The position numbers and the translations under genes were made by a program. From positions 124,001 to 188,000 of the forward strand of contig PVEQ01000005.1 of assembly GCA_002973575.1 (NCBI GenBank): a stretch of 64,000 nucleotides of DNA, written 5' to 3'. Below are positions 1 to 9,304 of the stretch, in pieces (positions within the stretch are counted from its first letter, which is position 1; each line of letters starts with the position of its first letter). This DNA is from Sediminibacterium magnilacihabitans (GTDB lineage: Bacteria; Bacteroidota; Bacteroidia; Chitinophagales; Chitinophagaceae). The notes under the pieces are model-generated. The model was not told where the DNA came from. It ran no database searches and saw only the letters and a list, made by a program, of their open reading frames with translations.

Positions 1-3000
1 GTGTAGCAGAGCTTACATTACAGAGATCCTGCGCAGGTCCTGCATGAGCAGTGGTAACAGCAGGTAATGCAAGAATGGTAACGATATTAGAATAAAGCGA
101 TGGGCAGGGGCTATTCTGTACCAGCACCCTGTACTCCGTAGTAGCAGATATATTGTTATAAGTATAACCGGCAGTGATGTTAGCGATATCGGCCCAGGTA
201 GTACCATTATCGGTAGAAGACTGCCATTTGAGAATGCTGCCGGTATAACCGCTCAGGCTGAGGTTACCGTTGTTTACATTGGCACAAACGGTAGAAGGCG
301 TTACCAGGTTTCCGGGAACAGTGAGCGGATGCACCGTAACATTCACAAAGGTTTTTGAATCAGCACAAATGCCATTGGAGATGGTCCATGCAAACTGGTA
401 AGTACCTACGGCCAATCCGTTTACAACAGTATTCGGGTCGAGCAGGTTTACAATAGTAGCGGGCGATCCGCCTGTCTGTGTCCATTTACCGGTGCCTTGC
501 GTTGGCGTGTTGCCTGCCAATGTTGTGGTGCTGGTACTGCAAAGGCTCTGATCGGGTCCTGCATTGGAAGGGGTTACCGGTTGCACTACTGTAATGGTAG
601 CCGAAACACCTGAATACAATGCCTGTCCGCCTGATTTTTGTACCAATGCCCTGTAGTATGTGGTTACAAGCAGGTTATTGAATGTATAGGTAGGTGTATT
701 AGCGCCAACCGTACTAGCGATTGGCTGCCAGGTTGTGGTGCTTGTTGAATCTTCCCACTGCAGGATGGTTCCATCGTATCCGGTTAAAGTAAGTGTGCCG
801 TGATTTACACCTCTGCAAACCACCTGGTCGGGACCAATCACACCAGGATTGGTGGGCGGTGCAACAGTAATGGTCATATCGGCATAAGAATTAGCACATA
901 CACCGTTAGATACAGTCCAGCGGAATGTATACACGCCATTTGAAGCGGGCGGACCGGCAATATAAGTGAGTCCTGTAATAGTAGTCTTAGGATCGGCAGT
1001 ATTCACGAAGCCGACATTAGTTGGACCAGATAATTGAGACCATTGACCGGTGCCTGACGTTGGAGGAACCGCATTCAGTTGTGCACTGGCAAAAATAAAA
1101 GTGATGTTTTGATTGGGCCCTGCATTGGCGGCTGATACCGGCTGAATCACATTTACCGTAACCAGATTGGAATACAACGCCGGGCAGATGCCATTTTGTA
1201 CCAATGCCCTGTATTTGGTAGTGGTAGTAAGATTGCTGTAGTTATAAGTATTGGCTGTATTGGCAATATTGCTCCAGGTATTGCCATTATCAATAGAAGA
1301 TTCCCAACGCAGTATATTGGTGCTGTAACCACTGAGAGAAACCGTGCCGCCATTGGCTGTAGCACATACGGTGGCATCGGAAGCCAGTGTGCCAGGAGCG
1401 CTTGGTGCAAATACAGTGATGTTCATCACACTTTGTGAAACTGCACAAGGTCCATTGGAAATAGTCCAGCGCAACTGATAGCTTCCTGTTGTTAAGCCAT
1501 ATACCGTAGTAGTTGGATTATTCGGATTGGTGAATGTAACGGCAGAAGGCCCGCTCACGAAAGACCATGTACCTGTACCGGAACTGGGTGTATTACCCGC
1601 CAGTGTTGCAGAGGTAACATTACAGAGTTGTTGGTCGGGACCGGCATTGGCGGCAGTCACAGCTTGCAACACCGTAATGGCTACATTGTTGGAATACTGC
1701 GCGGCACAAACACCACTCTTCACAGAAGCCCTGTACAATGTACTTTGGGTGAGGTTATTGTAAGTATAAGTATTATTGGTGTTGGCTATATCCAACCAGG
1801 TGTTGCCATTATCCACAGAAGACTGCCATTTCAGAATGGACGAGGTATAACCAGATAAGGTAAGCGTTCCTGCATTGCTGGTAGCACATACAGAAGCAGG
1901 CGTTGCCAGTGTGCCTGTAACAGTTGCCGGATCGATCTGAACCTGTACGGTACTTTGGCTGGAAGCGCAGACGCCATTTGAAATGGTCCACTGGAACTGA
2001 TAGGTGCCGGTTGTTAATCCGTTGACAGTAGTATTGGGATCATTGGCATTGGTGAAGGTAACCGCAGTAGGACCGGAAATTTTGCTCCAGGTGCCGGTGC
2101 CGGATGTGGGAATGTTTCCTGCCAGTGTGATGGCCGTTACATTACAGAGTGTTTGATTGGCGCCGGCATTGGCGGTAGTAACCGCAGGTGCAACCGTAAC
2201 GGCTACATTATTTGAATATTGTGCTGCACAAGAACCGCTTTTAACAGAGGCCCTGAACAAAGTAGTAGTTGTTAAGTTGTTGTATGTATAGGTATTGCTG
2301 GTGTTAACAATAGCTCCCCATGTATTCCCATTATCTATGGAAGACTCCCAATGCAGTATGCTGGAACTGTAACCTGATAGTGTAAGTGTTCCTGCATTAG
2401 CAGTAGCGCAAACAGTAGCGGGCGATGCCAGCGTACCAGGTATGGTGGGTGGATCAACTTCTATCTGTACAGTACTTTGACTGGAAGCGCACACGCCGTT
2501 GGAAATGGTCCACTGAAGTATATAGGTACCGGCTGCAAGTCCGCTTACAGTAGTGGTTGCACTATTGGGGTTTGTGAAGCTAACTGCAGTGGGGCCGGAA
2601 ACCTTTGTCCAGGTTCCGCTGCCCGATGTGGGCGTGTTACCTGCCAGTGTAGCGGAGGTTACATTACAAAGTATTTGATTAGGCCCTGCATTGGAAACAG
2701 TAACCGGTTGGAATACGGTAACGGTTACCGGGTTAGAATAGAGTGCAGGACAAACAGTGTTTTGTACCAGGGCCCTGAACAGGGTAGTAGCAGTCAGGTT
2801 GGTATATGCATAGGTAGCGGCAGTATTGGCAATATTGCTCCATGTGCTGCCATTATCGGCAGAAGATTCCCAACGAACGATATTGGTGCTGTAACCGGTG
2901 AGCGTCAGTGTGCCGTTATTGGCGGTAGCACAAACAGTAGCATTGGCAGCCAATGTTCCAGGGACGCTGGGCGTGTTCACCGTAATGTTAACGGTAGCTT

Positions 3001-6000
3001 CTGAATTGGCGCAATATCCGTTGGAAACAGTCCATTTGAATTGATAAGCGCCGAAACTGAGTCCGCTGATAGTTGTATTGGGATCGTGCAGGTTGGTATA
3101 AGTTGCAGTAGAAGGACCGCTTACCTGTGTCCAGGTACCGGTGCCCGATGTAGGCAGGGTAGCAGCCATGGTAGTAGCAGTAACATTACAGAGTTGCTGA
3201 TCAGGTCCTGCATTGGCAGTTGATACGGCCGCTAAAGCAGTAATGGCTACATTGTTGGAATACTGTGAAGCGCATACACCATTCTTCACCAACACCCTGT
3301 AGAGAGTTGTTACCGGAATATTGTTATAGGTATAAGTATTGGCTGTGTTGGCAATGTTAGTCCATGTATTGCCGTTGTCGGTAGAAGATTCCCAATGAAG
3401 TATATTGGTACTGTAACTGCTAAGCGTAAGCGTACCTGCATTGGCAGTAGCGCAAACCGTAGCAGGTGAAGCGAGTGTGCCCGGGGCTGTGAGCGCATCT
3501 ACCTTCACTTGTACAGTACTTTGAGAAGAAGCGCAAACACCATTGGAGATGGTCCATACAAACTGATAAGTACCCGTAGAAAGCCCGCTTACAGTAGTAT
3601 TCGGATCATTGGGGTTGGTAAAGCTAACAGCAGTAGGACCGGAAGCCTTTGTCCAGGTACCTGTACCCGATGTGGGCGCATTGGCTGCGAGTGTTGCAGA
3701 ACTAACGTTACACAATGTTTGGGCAGGTCCTGCATTGGATGCTGTAACCGGCTGGAACACGGTAATGATGGCTGCATTTGAATAGGCCGCAGGACAAACT
3801 GTATTTTGTACAAATGCCCTGTATTGTGTAGTGGTAGTAAGGTTATTATAAGTATAAGTATTGTTGCCGGCATTGGCGATGTTGATCCAGGTAGTGCCGT
3901 TGTCGGTAGAAGATTCCCAACGAAGTATATTGGTACTGTAACCGCTGAGTGTTAATGTGCCGTTATTGGCGGTGGCACACACAGTGGCATTGGCGGCTAA
4001 TGTACCGGGAACACTGGGTGTATTGATGGTAACATTAACGGTAGATTGAGAGCTGGCGCAGTATCCATTTGAAATAGTCCATTTGAACTGATAGGTTCCG
4101 AAGCCAAGGTTGTTCACCGTAGTATTGGGATTGTGGCTATCGGTGAAGCTGGCGATAGTGGGTCCGGTTACCATACTCCAGGTTCCGGTACCTGATGTAG
4201 GTGCATTAGCGGCCATCGTAGCGGAGGTGACATTACAGAGTTGCTGATCACTTCCAGCAGCAGAAGGCGTTACCGTTTGCAACACTGTGATGGCAACATT
4301 GTTTGAGTTTTGCGCTGCGCAGGCACCACTTTTTACCGAAGCCCTGAAGAGAGTGGTAGCAGTAAGGTTATTATAAGTATAGGTATTGGCGGTATTGGCA
4401 ATGTCGGTCCAGGTAGTGCCATTGTCAACAGAAGACTGCCATTTCAATATAGTAGTCGTATAACCGGAGAGCGTCAATATACCGGTATTGGAAGTGGCAC
4501 AAACAGTGGCAGGTGATGCCAGTGATCCGGGAACGGTTTGCGGATCGATGCTTACCTGCACAGTGCTTTGTGAAGAAGCGCAAACACCGTTGGAAACAGC
4601 CCATTGGAATTGGTAGACACCGCTGGTTAAATTGTTTACAGTAGTAAAAGGATTATGGCTGTCGGTGAAGCTGGCCGCAGAAGGCCCGGATACCATCGTC
4701 CAGGTACCGGTACCTGAAGTCGCGGCTGTAGCAGCCATGGTGGTAGAAGTAACATTGCAAAGTGCCTGGTTAGGACCGGCATTGGAAGGTGTTACTGCCT
4801 GTGCAACTGTGATGGCTACATTATTGGAATACTGGGCTGCACAACTGCCGCTCTGTACCTGCGCTCTGAAGAGTGTAGTAGCCGTCAGGTTATTGTAGGT
4901 ATAGTTCGCAGTAGTATTGGTAATGTTTGTCCAGGTAGTTCCGTTGTCGACAGAAGATTGCCAGTTCAGAATGGTTGAGGTATAGCCTGAAAGTGTAAGG
5001 GTGCCAGTGTTGGAAACGGCACAAACAGTGGCAGGCGATGCCAATGTACCGGGAACTGTTGCCGGATCGATATGAACCTGTACGGTGCTTTGTGAAGCAG
5101 TGCAAGGGTTGTTGGTAATGGTCCACTGGAATTGATAAGTACCGGGTATTAAATTATTGACAGTGGTGAAAGGATTATTCGCATTGGTAAAACTGGCCGT
5201 AGTAGGACCGGATACTTGTGTCCAGGTGCCAGTGCCGGATAAGGGCGCATTGGCAGCCATGGTAGTAGAAGTAACATTGCACAATGTTTGGTTGGAGCCG
5301 GCATTGGCAACTGTTACAGGTTGCATCACAGTAATAGTAACGGTGTTGGAGCTGATGTTATTACAAACACCGCTTTGTACCTGCGCTCTGAACAGGGTGG
5401 TAGCAGCGAGGTTGTTGTAAGTATAGTTCGCAGTAGTGTTGGCAATATTAGTCCAGGTAGCTCCATTATCGGTAGAAGACTGCCAGTTGAGGATGCTTCC
5501 TGTATAGCCGGAGAGTGTAAGGGTGCCGGTGTTTGCTGTAGCACAAACAGTGTTACCGGCAGCGAGTGTGCCGGCAACTGTTTGCGGGTTTACGGTAATG
5601 GTAACATTATTGGAATTAACGATCCCGCAATTACCACTTTGTACAACAGCCCTGTAAAGTGTTGTGGCAGTTATATTGGCATAGCTGTAACTGCTGGTAG
5701 TATTGGCGATACTGGCCCAGGTAGTACCATTGTCGGTAGAAGATTCCCAACGAATTACTGTACCGGTATAGCCTGTCAAGTTGAGAGTGCCGCTATTGCT
5801 GGCAGCACAAACAGCGGCATTGGCAGCGAGTGTGCCGCTGCCGGGAGTAGGAGTAACGGTAATAGCAACAGATGGTGTGTTCACTGTGTTGCAAGCGCCG
5901 TTTTGTACAACAGCCCTGAATAAAGTGCTGGTGGTAAGGTTGTTATAAGTATAAGTGTTGGTGGTATTCACAATATTGGCCCAAGTGGTACCACCATCAG

Positions 6001-6360
6001 TAGAAGACTGCCAGCTGAGGATGCTTCCTGTATAACCGGAGAGTGTAAGCGTGCCGGTATTAGAACCAGCGCAAACAGTGGCAGGTGATGCCAGTGTGCC
6101 AGCTACTGTTTGCGCGCTATTGGTTACGGTAACAGTATCGGTAGAAGCAGCGCAAGAGCCGTTGACAATAGACCAAACGAATTTGTAAGTACCAGGGGTA
6201 AGTCCGTTTACAGCAGTGGAAGGCGAATTGGGATTGCTGAAGCTGCTGCCGGAAGGGCCGGATGCAAGGGTCCAGGTACCTGTGCCAATAATGGGAGTAT
6301 TACCGGAGAGCATAGCTGAAGTAGCATTGCACAACGATTGTGCGCTGCCGGCAACAGCTT
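1..6360 (-). repeat. Length-locked tandem array of two alternating Ig/PKD-like units (522-base period)
   Basis: An anchor motif (WQSS or WESS codons, gaaga on the plus strand) recurs at 216, 747, 1296, 1818, 2340, 2862, 3384, 3909, 4431, 4953, 5475, 5739 and 6003. From 1296 to 5475 seven of the eight spacings are exactly 522 bases and one is 525. The last two spacings are exactly 264. This fits a dimer of one 88-residue unit (SGYTGS..W.SS.D.G.TW.NI..T...YTYNNL) and one 86-residue unit (LCNVTS...GTGTW..VSGP...TTVN.L..GTYQFQW.I.NG.C). Near 5475-6003 the 88-residue unit is repeated without its partner. Copies are clearly diverged, roughly three quarters to four fifths identical by eye, so the array is old but length-constrained. 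Confidence 0.9.
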
Positions 6361-9061
6361 TGGTAGGCAATGCATATACCAATACAGTAGTGGAAGAATC
6401 TGTTCTGGTACAACCGGTGGGAGGAGTGGCGGTGATGATATAACGTACCGTTGCATTGGCAGTAGTGGAACTGTTGGTTAACACATCGTTGATGGTGTTG
6501 GTGCCAGATGGTACAACGTTGGATGAGTTACCGGAAGCCGTACCGGAAATCACAGATGAGCTCCAGGTATATTGAGATCCTGCAATAGAACTGATGAATT
6601 GGATGTTCGTAGCGGTACCGGTACAAAGCGATGCTGTATTGTTGGTGATAGTAATGGCAGGGCGAGGTTGCAACGTTACCTTAAAATTAAAAGGCGTACC
6701 CGGACAACTTATATTGGAAGGCGTAAATGCATAAGGCGTAATGGTATAATTGACCACACCATTGTTGGTATTCGACAGGTTGACAAGCGAATCAATGATA
6801 TTACCGGTACCTGACGGAGAGTTGCCGCTAACATTACCCGAAGTAACGGTAGAGGTCCAGGAAAAAGTGCTGCCTGCTATAACAGATACAGGTGTATAAT
6901 TGATAGTGGTATTGGAGCAAATGGTTTTGGCGGAATCTTTCCCGGTATTGTCGGGATAAATACGCAGGATCATATTGTCCGTAGCAGTCGCATTTCCACA
7001 AATGCCCGTTGCATTTAAGCTGGTGCTGGCTGTTACTGTGATGGTTATCATGCCGCTGGCTTTATCTGCTGCGCTGGGAGTATAAGTGGTAGTGGTAGCC
7101 GAAGTACCATTGTTAGAAAAAGTTCCCGTTCCACTGGTGGTCCATGAAAGTTTGTTAACCACAGTAGAAGTAGACGCTGATAATGGAACGGGATTGGTAT
7201 TATAACAGACAGTGGTATCGCGGGACCCATTGATCGCAACAGTTACATATATCTGCTTGTAAACCTTGTGACTGGCAGCACAGGTAACACCATTATTGGT
7301 GTATGATACCCTTACGGTATACCAATTACCCCTTATCAATTGCAAACTCGGATAAGGACTTGTTGGTGTAGCAGGGCTTTTAAAAACACTACTTGTTACA
7401 TCCGTACCGGCACTGTCTGTTACCGTCCATAAAAAGCTGCCGGTTGCCGGATTATCGTATTTGACACGGTATGGATTGGCTGCTGTACTATCATAAGTTC
7501 TTACACCATCGTTACATTCCAACACATTTGGACTCATAAACACACTGGCTGCGCTGATGTTTTTGGTTACCGAAGCGGAGCATCCGTTATTGGTAACGGT
7601 ATAAGTGATGGTGCTGGTGCCGTCGGTAAGAATGGTTACTAGTCCTGTATTGTCAACAGTAGCTACTGAAGTATTACTGCTGCTCCAGGTACCACCAGCA
7701 GTGGAACTGCTTAACTGGATGGTGCTTCCGGCGCATCCGCCATTGGGACCGGTGATGGCTGCTACAACCGGGGTTTGATTAACCGTAATGACAGTGCTCG
7801 CATTAGCGGTGCAACCCTTGGTATCGGTAACTGTTAAAGCATAAGTGCCGGAGGCCGCTGTTGTTGTGTTTGTAATAGAGGGGTTGCCGACCGTAGCAAC
7901 AAAACCATTCGGACCACTCCAGTTATAGGTAAATGCCGGAGTACCTCCTGTAACATTGGAGGATAAAAACAAAGTATTTCCAGAACAAATAGGAGTGGAA
8001 CCGGTTACCGTTACAGCAGGAGTAGGATTAATGGTAAGTGTAACACTGTTAGATGCTGTAGTGCAGGTTGCACTGGAAAGACTTGCTACATCAGGGCCCA
8101 CTATCACACGATACAAACCCCCGTCACTGACAACTGTACTTGGAATGGTAAAACCGGATGCACTGGTACCGGGAGCACCTACATTGGTCCAGGTCATTCC
8201 GCCATCGATACTTTTTTGCCATTGATAAGCAGGATTGGAGAAAGGGCTGTTGGCAATCGAGCTGCTCATAGTAATACTGCTGCCGGAACAGACGGTTGCT
8301 GAGTTGGCTGAATTGATGGTAGCAGTAACGGTAGGAGTACAGGCAGAAAAAAGAATGTCATCCAGTGCAAGGTCATTACCGCATTGAGGCAATCCTCCCC
8401 AATAATCACTCATTTCCAATATCAGTGATGTGGTTCCGGAAGGAAGCGAAAATTGAAAACCATATTGTTTCCAGTTCACACCAGTACCACTCTTCCTGTC
8501 TTTTGTTAATGGAAGCGTGTCGGTAGTGAAAGTTCCCAATAGCGTGCCCGAAGTGCTTTTGATATTAAAGGTTACTTTGGGGTATACATAATTGGATCCA
8601 CAAATCGGCAGTGTATTCGATATGGTATTCACATTGGCCAGCCACGCAGAAAAACTATATACTGAACCGGGACATAGGTTGTCTACTCTTTGGGAAAAGA
8701 ACAAGTTGGCTCCGGTTCCGGCATTCACCAGAAACATATTGCCATTGGGATTGCCGGTATGATCTCCTCCTACTGCCCAATCGTTTTTTCCCGAGTTCTG
8801 AACCAATGGAGTTACGATATAATGCCCATCGGTTCCAACATTATCATAAATATAATTTGTAATGAAACCCGATGGAACCCTGGCCTTGGTGCCAGGTGAA
8901 GCAGCAGTGCCGAAGTCCTGTTTATAAACAGGCGCCAGTGCACTGCTGGTACACATTCCGTATACATAATTGCCAGTACCGTCTTGTGCAAAAGACAACT
9001 GACTATACAGGCATGACAACAGGAGCAAGGATAGCAGGTATGTATGCCTGTGGTTTCTCAT
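1..9061 (-). CDS. Giant secreted Ig-like/PKD-like repeat protein, C-terminus beyond window
   Basis: I read the minus-strand frame starting at the ATG at 9061 row by row to base 2 and found no in-frame stop, giving at least 3020 residues. Residues 1-25 form a signal peptide ending SFA before QDG. Residues about 26-240 are a non-repeat domain with paired cysteines that ends near an LALDDI motif, resembling lectin-like N-terminal domains of Bacteroidota surface proteins. Then come varied Ig-like, SprB/PKD-like and Big2-like segments (about 240-900), followed by a regular two-unit array to the edge. Nearly every unit carries two cysteines, one near each end, which suggests one disulfide per unit. 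The product is probably an adhesin or surface filament. Proteins of this design usually end in a gliding-motility-associated C-terminal (type IX secretion) domain, but that end lies outside the window. No function can be assigned beyond cell-surface structure or adhesion. Confidence 0.9.
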   Translation of the reverse strand, partial: MRNHRHTYLLSLLLLSCLYSQLSFAQDGTGNYVYGMCTSSALAPVYKQDFGTAASPGTKARVPSGFITNYIYDNVGTDGHYIVTPLVQNSGKNDWAVGGDHTGNPNGNMFLVNAGTGANLFFSQRVDNLCPGSVYSFSAWLANVNTISNTLPICGSNYVYPKVTFNIKSTSGTLLGTFTTDTLPLTKDRKSGTGVNWKQYGFQFSLPSGTTSLILEMSDYWGGLPQCGNDLALDDILFSACTPTVTATINSANSATVCSGSSITMSSSIANSPFSNPAYQWQKSIDGGMTWTNVGAPGTSASGFTIPSTVVSDGGLYRVIVGPDVASLSSATCTTASNSVTLTINPTPAVTVTGSTPICSGNTLFLSSNVTGGTPAFTYNWSGPNGFVATVGNPSITNTTTAASGTYALTVTDTKGCTANASTVITVNQTPVVAAITGPNGGCAGSTIQLSSSTAGGTWSSSNTSVATVDNTGLVTILTDGTSTITYTVTNNGCSASVTKNISAASVFMSPNVLECNDGVRTYDSTAANPYRVKYDNPATGSFLWTVTDSAGTDVTSSVFKSPATPTSPYPSLQLIRGNWYTVRVSYTNNGVTCAASHKVYKQIYVTVAINGSRDTTVCYNTNPVPLSASTSTVVNKLSWTTSGTGTFSNNGTSATTTTYTPSAADKASGMITITVTASTSLNATGICGNATATDNMILRIYPDNTGKDSAKTICSNTTINYTPVSVIAGSTFSWTSTVTSGNVSGNSPSGTGNIIDSLVNLSNTNNGVVNYTITPYAFTPSNISCPGTPFNFKVTLQPRPAITITNNTASLCTGTATNIQFISSIAGSQYTWSSSVISGTASGNSSNVVPSGTNTINDVLTNSSTTANATVRYIITATPPTGCTRTDSSTTVLVYALPTKAVAGSAQSLCNATSAMLSGNTPIIGTGTWTLASGPSGSSFSNPNSPSTAVNGLTPGTYKFVWSIVNGSCAASTDTVTVTNSAQTVAGTLASPATVCAGSNTGTLTLSGYTGSILSWQSSTDGGTTWANIVNTTNTYTYNNLTTSTLFRAVVQNGACNTVNTPSVAITVTPTPGSGTLAANAAVCAASNSGTLNLTGYTGTVIRWESSTDNGTTWASIANTTSSYSYANITATTLYRAVVQSGNCGIVNSNNVTITVNPQTVAGTLAAGNTVCATANTGTLTLSGYTGSILNWQSSTDNGATWTNIANTTANYTYNNLAATTLFRAQVQSGVCNNISSNTVTITVMQPVTVANAGSNQTLCNVTSTTMAANAPLSGTGTWTQVSGPTTASFTNANNPFTTVNNLIPGTYQFQWTITNNPCTASQSTVQVHIDPATVPGTLASPATVCAVSNTGTLTLSGYTSTILNWQSSVDNGTTWTNITNTTANYTYNNLTATTLFRAQVQSGSCAAQYSNNVAITVAQAVTPSNAGPNQALCNVTSTTMAATAATSGTGTWTMVSGPSAASFTDSHNPFTTVNNLTSGVYQFQWAVSNGVCASSQSTVQVSIDPQTVPGSLASPATVCATSNTGILTLSGYTTTILKWQSSVDNGTTWTDIANTANTYTYNNLTATTLFRASVKSGACAAQNSNNVAITVLQTVTPSAAGSDQQLCNVTSATMAANAPTSGTGTWSMVTGPTIASFTDSHNPNTTVNNLGFGTYQFKWTISNGYCASSQSTVNVTINTPSVPGTLAANATVCATANNGTLTLSGYSTNILRWESSTDNGTTWINIANAGNNTYTYNNLTTTTQYRAFVQNTVCPAAYSNAAIITVFQPVTASNAGPAQTLCNVSSATLAANAPTSGTGTWTKASGPTAVSFTNPNDPNTTVSGLSTGTYQFVWTISNGVCASSQSTVQVKVDALTAPGTLASPATVCATANAGTLTLSSYSTNILHWESSTDNGNTWTNIANTANTYTYNNIPVTTLYRVLVKNGVCASQYSNNVAITALAAVSTANAGPDQQLCNVTATTMAATLPTSGTGTWTQVSGPSTATYTNLHDPNTTISGLSFGAYQFKWTVSNGYCANSEATVNITVNTPSVPGTLAANATVCATANNGTLTLTGYSTNIVRWESSADNGSTWSNIANTAATYAYTNLTATTLFRALVQNTVCPALYSNPVTVTVFQPVTVSNAGPNQILCNVTSATLAGNTPTSGSGTWTKVSGPTAVSFTNPNSATTTVSGLAAGTYILQWTISNGVCASSQSTVQIEVDPPTIPGTLASPATVCATANAGTLTLSGYSSSILHWESSIDNGNTWGAIVNTSNTYTYNNLTTTTLFRASVKSGSCAAQYSNNVAVTVAPAVTTANAGANQTLCNVTAITLAGNIPTSGTGTWSKISGPTAVTFTNANDPNTTVNGLTTGTYQFQWTISNGVCASSQSTVQVQIDPATVTGTLATPASVCATSNAGTLTLSGYTSSILKWQSSVDNGNTWLDIANTNNTYTYNNLTQSTLYRASVKSGVCAAQYSNNVAITVLQAVTAANAGPDQQLCNVTSATLAGNTPSSGTGTWSFVSGPSAVTFTNPNNPTTTVYGLTTGSYQLRWTISNGPCAVSQSVMNITVFAPSAPGTLASDATVCATANGGTVSLSGYSTNILRWESSIDNGNTWSNIANTANTYNYSNLTTTTKYRALVQNGICPALYSNLVTVNVIQPVSAANAGPNQNITFIFASAQLNAVPPTSGTGQWSQLSGPTNVGFVNTADPKTTITGLTYIAGPPASNGVYTFRWTVSNGVCANSYADMTITVAPPTNPGVIGPDQVVCRGVNHGTLTLTGYDGTILQWEDSTSTTTWQPIASTVGANTPTYTFNNLLVTTYYRALVQKSGGQALYSGVSATITVVQPVTPSNAGPDQSLCSTSTTTLAGNTPTQGTGKWTQTGGSPATIVNLLDPNTVVNGLAVGTYQFAWTISNGICADSKTFVNVTVHPLTVPGNLVTPSTVCANVNNGNLSLSGYTGSILKWQSSTDNGTTWADIANITAGYTYNNISATTEYRVLVQNSPCPSLYSNIVTILALPAVTTAHAGPAQDLCNVSSAT

Positions 9062-9304
9062 AATGGATTTTTGGGGGTGTAAACCATTAACTAGAAATGG
9101 GTCATCCGCTGGATTTTAAGATTCATCAACCGCACAGGTCAAACAAGGGTCATTTCAACGACCAATGTTCGTGCAATATTGTGTGATGCGATGTAGTCCT
9201 TTCTTCTTTTCTTTGTAGTCTTTTTATGATAGTTAACAGTATTGCACTTGAGCCTGTTAGGGCCTTTTGCAGATATTATTATTTAATAAATTCTTAACTT
9301 TTTT

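Noticed and set aside
2477..3004. Plus-strand open frame of 175 codons, with similar ones at 5288-5923 and elsewhere in 1-9061
   Set aside because: These are antisense, codon-aligned shadows of the repeat protein; they have glycine/serine-rich low-complexity sequence, no signal or domain, and repeat with the array.
1296..6003. CRISPR-like direct repeats
   Set aside because: The periodicity is a diverged coding repeat of 174 codons in an open frame, not short identical repeats with spacers.
9062..9304. Bidirectional promoter between the giant protein and MMPL genes
   Set aside because: I found no TAnnTTTG box with a TTG partner on either strand, so no site is annotated although promoters must exist here.
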